Shown: piece after piece, positions 12,041 through 24,639 of the stretch
How the letters are laid out: every line of letters starts with the position of its first letter
Position numbering within the stretch: position 1 is the stretch's first letter
Source of the DNA: Scalesia atractyloides
Lineage: Eukaryota > Streptophyta > Magnoliopsida > Asterales > Asteraceae
Length of the DNA: 64,000 nt
Assembly: GCA_947069175.1 (NCBI GenBank)
Contig: CAMTDV010000017.1
Span: 45,703,137 to 45,767,136, forward strand
Reading direction: 5' to 3'
Notes under the pieces: generated by a model
The model's database searches: none
Told to the model about the DNA's origin: nothing
What the model saw: only the letters and a program-made list of their open reading frames with translations
Made by a program: the position numbers and the translations under genes

Positions 12041-15000
12041 ATGGCCGCGGTGCTTCCTGACATTGTGGTTCAAGTACAACAAGCTCTCGCCACAAATCCC
12101 ACCAATCCTCCCCAGCAAGAAGACCAGAACATCGGCAATCCTCCTACCAACAAGTGCTCATATAAACATTTCAAGTCTTGCGATCCTCCGAAATTTGAAG
12201 GGACCGAAGGTGTCACTGCTCTCCTCCACTGGTTTGAGGAAATGGAAAACACCTTCCTCAACTGCGATTGTCCCGAGGATCGCAAGGTACAATACGCAAC
12301 CGGGAGACTATTTGGGTAGCCCTTACCTGGTGGAATACTGAAAAGGGTAAGAGAGGAATTGAAGATGCAATGGCATTAACGTGGGAGGAGTTAAGGGAAA
12401 TCATGACGAGACGATTCTGTCCTAGAAGTGAGATTAAAAAGTTAGAGGATGAATTTCATACATTGAAGCAAAAGGAGGGAGATCATACTTCCTACAACAA
12501 GAGGTTCTTAGAGTTGAACCAGATGGTCCCTAACTTGTTCACCCCAGTTTACCGTTTAGTCGAGCATTATATTCGAGGTCTTCCCTCGAAAATTCAAGAT
12601 TCAGTTCTCAGCACTTCGCCAGCAACACTTGAAGCTGCTATGGAACTAGCTACTGAACTGACCGAGAATCGAATTCGCAACGGCAAATTTAAAGAGGAGA
12701 AAAAGAAAGCCCCCGTTGAGGGCCAAACTTCAAACCATTCCACCTCCTCCTCTAAGTTTGCTAACAAGAGGAAACGTAACACCAGAAACTTCGCTGTCAC
12801 ACAAACCAATTACCCTATCCCTGCTGCACCCATAACCCAAGTTTCCCCCTCACCTGCACCATATAAAAGGCCATACTCTGGCCCATTACCAAAATGCAAC
12901 CGTTGCCAATACCATCACTTTCCTGATCATCCCTGCCAATATTGCACCGGCTGTGGTCGCGCAGGTCATACTGTTCAAACCTGTCGCATACCTCAGCGAA
13001 CGAACCGCCACCAGCCCTCAACTCAAACCCACCTTCAAATAATGGGTCAAGCCCAACAACCCCTACTACTACCACCAACCCAACATTTAGCCCAATCATA
13101 CTACCAACCCAACTATCCCATGGTGCAACCTATGCGGGCTTGCTACAATTGTGGAGACCCAAGCCACTTTAGAAACACTTGTCCACGTTTGGTGAACATT
13201 ATACATGGTCAAGCCCAAGCAAATCCGATGAATCAAGCTAACCAAGCTCCTCCACCTGCAAGAGGAAGAGCTTTCAACATCAACTCTAATCAGGCTAGAG
13301 CTGACAGGAATGTGGTTAACGGTACGTTCCTTATCAATGGTAGTTATACATCCATGTTGTTTGATACTGGCGCGGATAAAAGTTTTGTGTCCTTAGAGTT
13401 TGAACCCATCCTAAACCAAATTCGTGATAAGCTCATGGAATCCATAACAGTAGAAGTTGCTGACGGGAAACCGGTCTCATTAAACTCTATTATACGCAAT
13501 TGTACTCTCACCTTAAACGATCACGACTTTCCAGTTGATCTCATACCTATGAAGTTGGGAAGCTTTGACATTATAATTGGTATGGACTGGCTCAGCCAAC
13601 ATCAGGCTGAAGTTGTATGCCACGAAAAGTTTATACACATTCCTCTTTCAAACGGTCAGACTCTACGAATCTTTGGAGAAACCCCATCGAAAGGGCTCAG
13701 ATTAATGTCCTGTCTTCAAGCCCAAAAATATCTTCGCAAGAATTATGTCGCATTTTTAACTCATGTCGTCAAAAAGGGAACCATGGAGAAGAAACTCGAA
13801 GACATCCCAGTACTAAAAGATTTTCCGCAAGTTTTTCTTGGCGACATCTCAGGACTTCCTCCCTTGAGAGAAGTCGAATTCTGCATTGATCTTATACCTG
13901 GTGCTACACCAGTTGCAAAGTCTCCTTATAGGTTAGCCCCCGCTGAAATGCAAGAGCTAGCCAGTCAATTGCAAGAATTGACTGACAAAGGATTCATACG
14001 TCCTAGCTCCTCGTCTTGGGGCGCACCTGTCCTTTTTGTGAAGAAGAAAGATGGAACGTTTCGCATGTGCATCGACTACAGAGAACTCAACAAGTTAACG
14101 ATCAAGAATCGCTATTACCTCTCATTGATGATCTTCTTGACCAACTTCAAGGCGCCAGCTGTTTTTCAAAAATCGACCTTCGTTCTGGTTATCATCAACT
14201 CAGAGTACATGAAGAAGACGTCCCAAAGACCGCTTTCCGAACTCGTTATGGCCATTATGAATTCATGGTCATGCCATTTGGTTTAACCAACGCTCCAGCT
14301 GTCTTCATGGATCTAATGAACAGAGTCTGCAAACCCTATCTCGATCGTTTTGTTATAGTCTTCATCGAGGACATCCTCATTTATTCAAAGTCTAAGTCTG
14401 ATCATGAACGGCACCTTCGACTCATCCTTACACTCTTAGAGAATGAAAAGCTCTACGCCAAATTCTCCAAATGCGAATTCTGGTTAAAAGAGGTACAATT
14501 CCTTGGACATGTTGTTAATGACAAGGGAATACATGTCGACCCCTCAAAGATCAAGCAGTACAAGAATGGCAAGCGCCACGTACACCAACCGAAGTAAGAT
14601 CATTCCTTGGTTTGGCTGGTTATTATCGCCGTTTCATTTCAAATTTCTCTCGCATTGCTGTACCACTCACGGTTTTAACTCATAAAGGAAAACCCTTCAT
14701 ATGGGGACCCAAACAAGAAGAAGCCTTCCAAACCCTTAAACAAAAACTCTGTGATGCACCAATTCTCACTCTTCCTGAAGGTTGTGATGACTTCGTGGTT
14801 TATTGCGACGCGTCAGGGCAAGGACTAGGCTGTGTTCTAATGCAAAGAGGAAAGGTGATGGCTTATGCTTCTAGACAACTCAAGACTCATGAGAAGAACT
14901 ACACCACCCATGACCTAGAACTTGGAGCCGTTGTGTTCGCTCTTAAGATATGGAGACATTATCTCTACGGTACTAAGTGTGAAATATACACTGACCACAA

Positions 15001-16625
15001 GAGTCTTCAACATATCTTCAACCAAAAGGAGTTAAACATGAGGCAACGAAGATGGGTCGAACTTCTAAATGACTACGACTGTGAAATTCGGTACCACCCT
15101 GGCAAGGCAAATGTGGTGGCTGATGCACTCAGTCGAAAGGGTTATGCGAACTCCATTCGTCTTCTATGTTCGCAAATCATAACTGACATTAAAGATCAAA
15201 TTCGAGAAGCCCAACATGTTTCAATAACAGAAGACGACGTACGAAAGGAGCTGTCCTGTTGAGCTGAACTTAAAATTGAAACTAAAGCTGACGGTATTCT
15301 GTACTATCTAGAACGTATATGGATTCCTGACCACAAGAACTTCGTGAATTCCTTATGAATGAGGCACACAAAACACGATACTCTATACACCCAGGAGCCG
15401 ACAAGATGTATCAAGACCTTCGATACACCTACTGGTGGCCTGGAATGAAAAAGGATATTGCTGTTTTTGTTTCCAAGTGCCTTACATGTTCCAAGGTAAA
15501 AGCTGAACATCAAAGACCCTCAGGACTTCTGGTCCAACCTGAAATACCTGTATGGAAGTGGGAAAACATAACCATGGACTTCATTACCGGGTTACCTCGC
15601 ACTTCTGGTGGGTATGACACTATATGGTAATCATTGATCGTCTTACAAAATCAGCTCACTTTATTCCAATCCGCGAAGATTTCAAGAACGAGAAGCTAGC
15701 TCGTATCTACATCAGCGAAATTGTAAGCCGACATGGTGTACCGTTAAGCATTATTTCAGATCGTGACGGTCGTTTCACTTCACGAACATGGCAAGCCGTA
15801 CAAGCCACTTTGGGTACACGATTAGACCTCAGTACCGCTTATCATCCTCAAACCGATGGACAATCTGAACGCACCATTCAGACTCTTGAAGATATGCTTC
15901 GAGCATATGTCATAGACTTCAAGGAAAATTGGGACGCTCATCTACCATTAGTTGAATTTTCGTACAACAACAGCTATCATTCAAGCATCGGCATGGCACC
16001 TTTTGAAGCTTTATATGGTCGTAAGTGCCGATCTCCAGTATGTTGGCACGAAATTGGGGAAGCTCAAATCACCGGTCCAGAATTGATTCAAGAAACCACA
16101 GATAAGATCCATCAAATTCGAAACAATCTTCTAGCGGCTCAAAGTCATGAAAAGAGTTATGCAGATAAACGACGAAAGCCTTTGGAGTTTAACATTGGTG
16201 ATCATGTACTTTTAAAAGTATCACCGTGGAAGGGAGTAGTTCGTTTTGTCCAAAAAGGCAAGCTAGCACCACACTACGTAGGACCTTTCAAGATACTCGA
16301 AAGAGTAGGACCTGTAGCATACAAGCTTGATCTACCAGAAGAACTCAACAGAATTCACCCCACGTTCCACGTATCAAACTTGAAGAAGTGCCTCGCTGAT
16401 GAGAACCTCCATATTCCTCTGGAAGATATTCAGATTGATGAATCTATGCATTTCATTGAAAAACCAGTAGAGATCATGGACTTCAAAGAAAAACGTTTAA
16501 GACGGAGTCGCATTCCAATTGTTAGGGTACGCTGGGAGTCGAAACGGGGACCTGAGTTTACTTGGGAACGTGAAGACTCAATGCGCGAAAAATACCCGCA
16601 TCTTTTTCCTACTACTGCTACTTAA
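12041..16625 (+). pseudogene. Gypsy-1 gag-pol polyprotein, broken
   Basis: Gag core (12150-12700) with KHFKSCDPPKFEGTEG and ALTWWN; Cys/His knuckles CNRCQYHHFPDHPC and CYNCGDPSHFRNTC (12895-13190); protease LFDTGADKSFVS near 13360; reverse transcriptase 13870-14500; RNase H 14750-15130 with YCDASGQGLG and TDHKSLQHI; integrase zinc finger and core 15360-16050 with TMDFI, SDRDGRF and an Asp-Asp-Glu set that looks intact; chromodomain-like end about 16450-16625. Breaks: frameshifts near 12300, 14130, 14570 and 15630, and an in-frame TGA at 15260-15262. The reverse transcriptase catalytic box reads FIEDILIYS where FIDD or YVDD is expected, so one catalytic Asp is Glu. Confidence 0.92.
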
Positions 16626-16644
16626 ATTTCGGGACGAAATTCCT

Positions 16645-16659
16645 AAAAGTAGGGGATAC
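16645..16659 (+). other. Polypurine tract of Gypsy-1
   Basis: AAAAGTAGGGGATAC directly precedes the 3' LTR start TGTAACA. The upstream TTTCGGGACGAAATTCC sequence is a familiar end-of-pol signature in plant chromoviruses. Confidence 0.75.
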
Positions 16660-16841
16660 TGTAACATTTATCAAAAAACGGGTTTTCCAAACCCGCTTCG
16701 TTTGTAATCGAATATCAAGTTATAAATGTTTCGTTGTGTATTTATGTCAATTTTAATTTTAAACGATGCATAATTAATAAACAAATTAGAATTTAAAAAT
16801 TATAATTAATAAAAAGTGAAAATAAAAAAAATAAAAAAGAA

Positions 16842-16923
16842 AACCGGCTGCGGGATTCGAACCCGGGTCAGCCGGGTGAGTCTAAAGACTTAACATGCGC
16901 ACTTGTAACCACTCCGCCACTTG
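16842..16923 (-). repeat. tRNA-like module (class II type) within the Gypsy-1 LTR
   Basis: On the minus strand, GTGGCGGAGTGGTT (A-box position, as in Ser/Leu tRNAs) is followed 42 bases later by a perfect B-box core GGGTTCGAATCCC. The outer ends do not pair into an acceptor stem, so this is a tRNA-derived relic or SINE head rather than a tRNA gene. Confidence 0.55.
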
Positions 16924-17752
16924 ATGTTTTCTGTTAGTTCTAGGAATCAATTAAATCTTATGTTCAACTATGAATCAACCGGTTTACGCCAACTGTAACC
17001 GAAATCGGTCTCCAAACGTCCAAAAACGTTTGAGTGTTCGCGGTTTTCTGACAATAACCGATACACTGACACCTTCAATCAATTTAGTCTTGAATGGACT
17101 TGAATTCATGAGTTGATCGGTTTTAATAACCGAAAAATCTGCACTTCCTGAATTACTCCAACCTTAGTCCCCTCTCGCGACTCAAACTCATCTGCAGACC
17201 TTCAATTTCATTTTCGCACTACTTTCAGTTCGTCGGAAAAGCTTTTTGAACTCGCCGGACTTTCGCCGGAAAACCGTGTCTTCCATCAAATCAGTAAGTC
17301 TTTCAATTCTTTCATCGTCTATCAGTTGTTAAGCTTTTGCTAACTCAAACCCTTCAATCAGAATCAGTTTCAGACGACGATATCGGATAATCCACTCTTG
17401 CCGGAAAACTTCTGAAAGTTTCCAATTCTCGTTGTGAAACGGTATAGCCTTCTAAACCTTCTGGTAATTCTTGTTCAGTGCTTGAATTCCGCATCTAGCT
17501 AATCAAAATTGTTAATCTGTCCACTCAGACGAAATCCGTAAAAACAAAGCCGACGACTTCGCCGGAATTCTGAGATAGATCGTTTCTCCGGTATGTTTAC
17601 TTCCGAAATCTTCTCTGCCATTTCATTTTAGTTATTTGAATGTTTGTCAATCGAGTTAATCAAGAATCAATAGAGTAATCGTAGTCTGTGATATTGTAAG
17701 AAGAAGATGAAGTTAGGTTGTTTATAAGTTTAATATAATTTGGATATTATCT

Positions 17753-17830
17753 CGGGTTAGACACACAGTCCAGCGGCGGACTGTGTGCACACATATATCA
17801 CACGCCATGAGTTCGATCCTTGACACACAC
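17753..17830 (+). repeat. tRNA-like module 1 (degenerate)
   Basis: Starts GGGTTAGACACACAGTCCAG and ends near GAGTTCGATCC, a weak B-box. It shares the opening GGTTAGAYACACAGTCCAGCG with module 2 and the opening GGGTTAGACAC with module 3. Confidence 0.45.
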
Positions 17831-17922
17831 GTATGCTCTGTAATAAAGATGTTTTATTTTTCTAACTGAACCGGATTAACTCACGGTAGATGTTAAGTAT
17901 AATAAAAATCGGTATATTAACC

Positions 17923-18001
17923 AGGTTAGATACACAGTCCAGCGGTGGACTGTGTGCAATACCAACCCACAGGTCCCGGGTTCGAGACCTGTTGCACGCT
18001 C
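17923..18001 (+). repeat. tRNA-like module 2
   Basis: AGGTTAGATACACAGTCCAG is followed by the B-box-like CGGGTTCGAGACC near 17980. It is closely related to module 1, about 170 bp upstream. Confidence 0.5.
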
Positions 18002-18090
18002 CGGTTCGATGATTAAAACCCTTTTTGAAAATAAAAGAATTTTGAATAAACTAAAATAGTATATAATAGAATTAAAAACAGAATTATTTC

Positions 18091-18170
18091 GGGTTAGACA
18101 CGTAGCTCAGTTGGTAGAGCTGCGTGCACGCGTACGGGAGGTCTCGGGTTCGAGCCTCACCCGGCACACA
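18091..18170 (+). repeat. tRNA-like module 3, with good A and B boxes
   Basis: TAGCTCAGTTGG at 18103-18114 matches the Pol III A-box, and GGTTCGAGCC at 18147-18156 matches the B-box at tRNA-like spacing. The first bases (GGGTTAGAC) do not pair properly with the 3' side (CCCGGCAC), so I do not call a functional tRNA. It is the best preserved of the four modules and may carry a Pol III promoter. Confidence 0.55.
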
Positions 18171-18672
18171 CTTATACGCTAAAAAAACCGGTCAAACAGT
18201 CAACAGTCCCGGTCAACGGTCAATGGTCAACACAAAAGTCAACATTTTTTTTATATTTTTTATTTATTTACTTAATTTAAAAATCAATTAAAAATACTTA
18301 AAAATAATGTTTTCAAAGATAGAAAATAGCCTTAAACTCACAAAAATATATCTAAAAATCCTATTAAAATTATTAATAAAATCCACTCATTTACTATACC
18401 TTCCGTTATTATTTAGGTTAGTTAATCCTCATTGATCAATCCTCAAAACTCGTGCGCATTTCATCATCTTCAACCGAACGCACCCAATGTGAGTGAATCT
18501 CTACAAATTCCCCGTTTTAATCACGTTTTGGGGTGTATCATGTGTCTTACCATTTATTATATTTAAATCATTGTGCATACATCATATCCATGAACAAATG
18601 TGTATTCAGCTTGTATCAACTGTTTGTGTGGTTATTGTTTAGATTTAATTTATTATTTTCAGTACATGCAAT

Positions 18673-18829
18673 ATCATAGGCCGCCGCTCCCCATTACATT
18701 ATGAGCCTGAAACGGGCGTTGCCAACATACGATCGGCTCCGTTTGATTGAGCCTTGATCGCACAGACATTCATCATAGGCCGTCCGTTCCCCATTACATT
18801 ATGAGCGTGAACGTGACGTTGCCAACATA
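18673..18829 (+). repeat. Two ~57 bp direct repeats in the Gypsy-1 LTR
   Basis: 18673-18729 and 18772-18829 share ATCATAGGCC, CCCCATTACATTATGAGC and GTTGCCAACATA with a handful of differences and a ~42 bp spacer. Confidence 0.85.
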
Positions 18830-19287
18830 TACAGTTTCATTAATGTTATATATTCATGCAAGTTCATATGTTATTGTATGTTATTGATTGTGGTTGTTAT
18901 TGTTATTGTTTGATTATTTACATTTGCTCACATATGACTATTGAACAATTTTTCCATGATAAAGATAACAAGAAATCAATAATAAATGTTTATCTAACAA
19001 GGTTCACTCGCCAACTTATGTTGACCCAAAAACCCCCATTTTTACACATGATACAGGTGATCCAGCCGCAGCAAGAAACACATAGGATTGGTTTAGAAGA
19101 ATAAACTGGTTTAGAGCTTGGATTGTTTAGTTGATTATTTTTCTTTGTATTTGTATGAACATGTTTGGATTATTGAGAATGTAATTTTGACTTAAATGAA
19201 TATGAAACATATTAGTAAATATCATGAGCTTTGGTGATAACCCAATTATGCCCCGCCTCTTATTCCGCTGCGGGTCGGGGTGTGACA

Positions 19288-19440
19288 ACTGATAGTTGAA
19301 CCAAAGCTCGGATAGTGTATTTGGCTTTGATATCATCTGTTCCTTTGTTAGGATTCGATCCCAACAAAAGGTATGAAGCGTGGAGAGTATAGCAATGTTC
19401 CACCTCCATGGTGCGCAAGCTATTGTCGCAAGAAAGTGGA
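19288..19440 (-). repeat. Remnant of a minus-oriented LTR end and primer-binding site
   Basis: On the minus strand an LTR-like end (GGGATCGAATCCTAACA, boundary about 19346) is followed by a degenerate primer site TGATATCAAAGCC (19323-19335). The remnant stops at the Gypsy-1 LTR on one side and merges into Copia-2 gag on the other, so neither boundary is firm. Confidence 0.35.
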
Positions 19441-20664
19441 TGGTATTGAAAAGGCAATTAATATAACACTTTTATCAGAAACAAATGATAAGTTGCCTGA
19501 GAACATTGATGTAGTCTGCACAACATCAAATGATGACAGTAAAGCAGTCGTGAAAAATGTGGTTGAAAATGTTTTGGAAAATGAGTCTGATGATGGCAGC
19601 TTTGAGAGCGCCAACTTAAGTCTGAACAGTTCAGAATCACAATCTGAAAATGATGATACATCATCAGAAAATAGCCTAAGTGATGAACTTAACGTTGTGA
19701 TGTACAAAGTTAAGGATTCTGATAGACTATATTTTGATGATAGCTTTCCGATTCAAAATATGAAAGAAGATCAATTTGATAAATTGTTCAAACTTGTTGA
19801 AGTGTCATCAGATGATCTGGATAGAAATGAGAAAAACTTTTACTCAAAACCTAAGAAAAATTATAACAACTACCGAAGGAATGGTGGTGACTTTCCTAAG
19901 AATAGGAGAGCGGGTTTGGGTTTAGTGGTAGAAGATGAACCGAAAAAGAAACAAAAGTCACCATTTCACGAATATAAGAATAAAAACATGAAATTTGTGT
20001 TTGGGACGAACATGGTTCAGGAAGAGGTTTCGACTGGAAAACAATCGAACGATGAGTTTAAGAAGGAAAAAGAACTTCGTGATAAGGCTAAATCCGTAAG
20101 CGGAGTAAAACCCACGAGTGGATATTCTGCTGATACTCGGGCTTGCTTCAAATGCAATGAAGTTGGTCACATTGCACGCAAGTGTCCGAAATCAAAGTCT
20201 ATGTATCCACGAAGAAAGAAAATTTCAGATGATGAGAAACTTAAGCACCCAGAGATTGTAAAGCCAATAACGATCTTGAAACGAAATAATGAATCTAACA
20301 TTGAAGAGAAACCTAAAACTGAATCTAAATTGAGAAATCAACTTTTGAAAAAGTGGAAACTTCAAAATCAAATGAGAACAAAGATTCAAAATTTTACATC
20401 AAGAAAGCTCGAATGAAATCTCAATCATGGATTGCAAAGAGAACACCATCATCATTAGAAGTTACAAAGACAACTACTGCATCAGTTAAAATTGAAAATG
20501 TCAATGAAATAAAGACTGATCAGAAATTTCTGAATGTTGATTTGCAAGTTCCTACTTATGACATCCCGAATCCACCCAAGACTGGAAAGGCTTGGTTTCC
20601 CTCTTTAAATAGTTTCTTTGCATGTTCAGGGGCTCCAAAGATCCATCTTGTCAAAGTGGATTAA
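19373..20664 (+). pseudogene. Copia-2 gag (C-terminal part)
   Basis: The open frame from 19373 becomes gag-like after about 19440. It has acidic Ser/Asp/Glu-rich stretches (19500-19700), Lys/Asn-rich stretches, and a CCHC knuckle CFKCNEVGHIARKC near 20140-20190. A frame change near 20400 moves the reading into a second frame that ends at 20664. The N-terminal capsid region of a full-length gag is absent, so this would not assemble particles. Confidence 0.8.
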
Positions 20665-23600
20665 GGATAGCTGAGCTTCACGTCACATGACTGGGATGCG
20701 TGCCTTACTCTTTGATATTAAAGCAATCAATGGAGGGTACGTAGGATTCGCGGCTAATCAAGGAGGTAGAATCATTGCAGAGGGAAAGCTATCTAATGGT
20801 GTGGTGTCGTTTGATAAGGTCAACTATATCGCCGATCTGGAGAACAATCTTCTCAGTATCTCTCAGATCTGTGATAAGCAGTTTACCACCCATTACAACG
20901 ACAAGGAGTGCATGATCATTAAACCGGACATCAAGATTCCGGAAGAGTGGATACTTATGCGAGCTCCTCGCGAGAATGATCTTTATGTGCTGGACATGAG
21001 TGTTGCTACAACTACTTCAAAGTCGGCTCAATGTTTCATAACGAAGGCCACAGAGAAGGGGTCAATTCTTTAGCACAGGAAAATGGGTCATATACACCTC
21101 ACAAAGATGAATCACCTAGTTCATAATGTTTAGTTAAAGGAGTGAATCTTAGAAGCTTTCACATGACTGTAATTGTCTGGAATGCAAGAAAGGAAAGCAG
21201 ATTAAGAAGTCTCATCCGAGAAAGATTCTTAACTCCATCAAGCTGCCGCTCGAAAGACTGCATATGGATCTCTTCGGTCCAGTGAATGTTCGTAGTATAT
21301 CTGGAGCTCTTTATTGTCTTGTCGTCACTGATGATTATTCTAGGTTTTCATGGGTCTTCTTCCAAGAAAGCAAAGACGAAACGTTTGATAATCTCATGAT
21401 TCTCTTTAGGAAGATTGAAAATCTGTACCATATCCCTATTAGAAGAATCCGAAGTGATAACGGTATAGAATTCAAGAATGCCCGAATGAAAGAGTTTTGC
21501 AACGACAAAGGTATCTTACACAAATTCAGTGCTCCATACACTCCGCAACAAAATGGAGTTGCTGAGAGGAAGAACCGAACGTTAATAGAAACAACAAGAA
21601 CTATGCTTGCTGATTAAAAGCTTCCTGTCAGCTTCTGGAGTGAAGAAGTCGCAACAGCATGCTATACATTGAACAGAGTCTTGACAGTCAAACCTACCAA
21701 GAAGACTTGCTTCGAGCTACTAAACCGAAGGAAACCCAATCTGAAGTATTTAGAACCGCTTAGCGCACCTTGTACAGTCATTGATTCAGACGGAAAGTTT
21801 GGTGCTAAAACGATAGATGGTTGCTTTGTCGGCTATGCTAGTCCGCTCAAGAGAGTTTATCTCCGTTTAAGAAGAGCGGTAGAAGCACAGCACATCGACT
21901 ACTTTCGGTATACAACTCTGATTCAAAGAGCAGGCGATGCTTGGTTGTTCAATTATAGTGAATTGTGGAAATCATTTGACTTGCCAGAAGAGCCTTCTGC
22001 AGAAGACATTGCTGCGTTATATTATCTACATCAGTCGGCAAATCAAGAGCAGATTATCAGACCAATAGTGGTTAATCAACCAACTGTTGGATCATCTTCT
22101 TCTGGTGCAGGTCCTAGCAGTAGCGGGGTTCAAGAAACACATGCTGAACAAGTAACACTGGCTACATAACCAGTAAATGCTACAGAAGAACCTATTCTTT
22201 CTCAAGCACAAAATTCCGACTCTGATGGGGCTCTGACATTTGATGATGATGGAGAATCTACTTCTGACGAAGAATCTGAGCAGATCACTAGTATGTTGAA
22301 TCAATCTGCTGGCCCAAGTAATCGAAATGAAGCGTCTTCTAGTGCTCCTACAGTTGAATTGGTGGTTAATCAAAATATTACTAATCAGGAGAGTACTATT
22401 GATGTTCCAAGTGAGGTGATGCCGAGAACTTATTAACACCACCCATCAGATTCTATAATTGGAGAATTGCAAACTGGCGTAAGAACAAGGAGCCAGATCA
22501 ACAAAGCTCTGAGTTGTTTTTACACTAAAATATCTCCAGTTCAAGATTATTGTACTTATTAGTGTTTCATATCCCAGATTGAGCCGAAGAATGTTTCCGA
22601 GGCTTTAGGAGATAAGAATTGGGTGCTTACGATGCAAGAAGAATTATTACAGTTGAAAAGCTGGGGGCATGGAAACTTGTTGACCTACCGGAGAATCAAA
22701 AGGCGATAGATACTAAATGGGTTTTCAAGTTCAAACGCGATGATCGTGGGGTGATAGTGCGAAACAAAGCTCGGCTCGTTGTCAAAGGTTTCCATCAACA
22801 AGAGGGAATTGATTATATAGAGGTATATGCACCAGTAGCACGATTGGAATAAATTTGCATTTTCCTTGCATATGCTGCTTGGAAAGGTTTTAAAGTATAT
22901 CAGTTCGATGTGAAATCCGCTTTTCTATACGCTAAGCTACGGGAGCAAGTGTACGTCAGCCAACTACCGGGGTTTGTCGATCCGCTGAATAAAAAGAGAG
23001 AGCCTATCTTCTGGATAAAGCATTGTACGGTTTGCATCAGGCCCCGAGAGCCTGGTACGAGACGTTATCTCAACATCTTGTTGGCAACGGATTTATTAGA
23101 GGAACAGTGGATAGTACGCTATTCACCAGAGAAGTTGGAAGTCATCTGATTATCGTACAAATTTATATAGATGACATCATCTTTGGTTCGACTAATGATG
23201 ATCTTTGCAAAGAGTTTGAAGCTATCATGAAGAAGAATTCGAGATGAGCTCTATGGGTGAAATGAAGTTCTTCTCGGTTTGCAAGTTGATCAATTGCCAG
23301 ACAGTATTTTATCCACCAAACCAAGTATCCTCATGATATCTTGAAGAAGTTTGAGATGGATAGCACGAAGCCGTTATCTACTCCTCTGGCACTCAATCAC
23401 GGAATTTGCATTGATGAAACCGGAAGCAAAGTTGACGAGACTCTTTATCGTTTGATGATAGGATCATTAATGTATCTGACGGCATCTCGCCCGGATATTA
23501 TGTATCCTACCTGCCTCTGCGCTAGATATCAGTCAAGTCCCAGAATTTCTCACATGCAGATCGTGAAACGAATTTTCAGATTCTTGAAGGGATGTCCAAG

Positions 23601-23993
23601 CACCGGCTTGTGGTACCCGAAGAATGACAACTTCGATCTGACGGGATATGCTGATTTTGATTTTGGTGTAGATAAACGAAATGCAAAATCAACTACAGCG
23701 GGTTGCCAGTTCTTCGGAACATGTATGGTAACTTGGCAGTGTAAGAAACAGACTACGGTCGCTCTCTCTACCTGTGAAGCTGAGCATATCTCGGCCTCCA
23801 GCTGTTGTTCACAGATTCTGTGGATCCAACAGCAGATGAGAGACTATGGTCTGCAATTTCTTGACACTCCGCTCTATGTAGATAATAAGGCAGTCATCGA
23901 CATAACGAAAAATCCAGTTCATCACTCTCGAACTAAACATATCGAGATTCGTTACCACTTTATTCGTGATTGCTATGAAAAAAGATTGATACG
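20665..23993 (+). pseudogene. Copia-2 pol (protease to RNase H), broken, continues at 27742
   Basis: Protease region 20687-21070 (the HMTG of the usual protease box is at the start; the preceding active-site codons are disrupted). Pre-integrase region near 21080-21200 in changed frames. Integrase core 21264-21617 with MDLFGPV, RSDNGIEF and GVAERKNRTLIE, so the three acidic positions are all present. Integrase C-terminal part 21669-22169. Reverse transcriptase 22619-23247 with TKWVFKFK, KSAFLYA and an intact YIDDIIFGS near 23165. RNase H 23341-23993 with a TTVALSTCEAEH block. There are at least eight stops or frameshifts. The reading is interrupted at 23993 after YEKRLIR by the solo LTR and resumes at 27742. 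Confidence 0.9.
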
Positions 23994-24487
23994 TGTCACA
24001 CCCCGACCGCATAAAACAACAAACCGCGGCGGAATCGTCGCGGAGTATCGTAACAGAATTATTGTTTCAATAACCACGGCATAAAAAGTTATGTTTTATT
24101 GAATAAAATTTGTTTACATTGTCTGGGATTTAAAATAAAACATAACATAAGTTAAATTGTCTTCAGGTTTTAAGTCACTAAAGCCCAAAGTCCGTCCTAA
24201 GTGTCGCATGATCAACCTTAAGCATTCGCTCCTGAAACATATGTGAAAATAATGTACGTCAGCATAAAAATGCCTGTGAGTAACATAGGTTTTGCGTTCA
24301 AGATCCATGGCCTAGAATCTTTAAAGAAATACTTAGTTAAAAAGTGGCCATGAAACTTACAAAATGTTTTCTTTTATAAAATCATAAGATAAATCGAATG
24401 ATATAAAAGAAATATGCATGGTTAAATCATTAACCAAAATATAAGTCATGTCATAGATAAAAATGCCTTGTCTTGAACTTTGTTTGA

Positions 24488-24606
24488 AATGATTTAGATA
24501 ACGACACGATATGCAATATGATAAAAACACTTATATATAGGAAGTACCAGCGGCGTATCCACCATGCTTTTATCATATTACACCCATCCCGTTATTTAAA
24601 TCACTT
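24488..24606 (+). repeat. Conserved long stem-loop in solo LTR copy 1
   Basis: Outer arms GATTTAGATAACG / CGTTATTTAAATC and inner arms AATATGATAAAA / TTTTATCATATT flank a loop that contains CTTATATATAGG and GTACCAGCGGCG. The same structure occurs at 61654-61775 in the other copy, with compensating differences between arms. Confidence 0.75.
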
Positions 24607-24639
24607 ACTATAAACTAACCATCAAAAGTCTTGTTTAAA

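Larger units (their letters stand above)
12041..19287 (+). mobile_element. 5'-truncated Ty3/gypsy chromovirus-like element (Gypsy-1)
   Basis: Order: gag without its usual first residues, two zinc knuckles, protease, reverse transcriptase, RNase H, integrase and a C-terminal chromodomain-like region, then a polypurine tract and a 2628 bp 3' LTR. This is the gypsy order (integrase after RNase H), and the C-terminal VRWESKRGPEFTWERED block is typical of Tekay-type plant chromoviruses. There is no 5' LTR or primer-binding site: the copy starts inside gag at the element A junction. It carries several frameshifts and an active-site change. Confidence 0.88.
16660..19287 (+). repeat. 3' LTR of Gypsy-1, 2.6 kb
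   Basis: Begins TGTAACATTTATC and ends GGGGTGTGACA. It is unusually rich in tRNA-like sequence (four modules, listed separately) and holds a ~57 bp direct repeat at 18673-18729 and 18772-18829 (both with CCCCATTACATTATGAGC and GTTGCCAACATA). The partner 5' LTR is absent, so the age of the insertion cannot be judged. Confidence 0.82.

Noticed and set aside
16842..18170. Functional tRNA genes
   Set aside because: A and B boxes are present, but acceptor and anticodon stems do not close properly. Kept as tRNA-like repeats.
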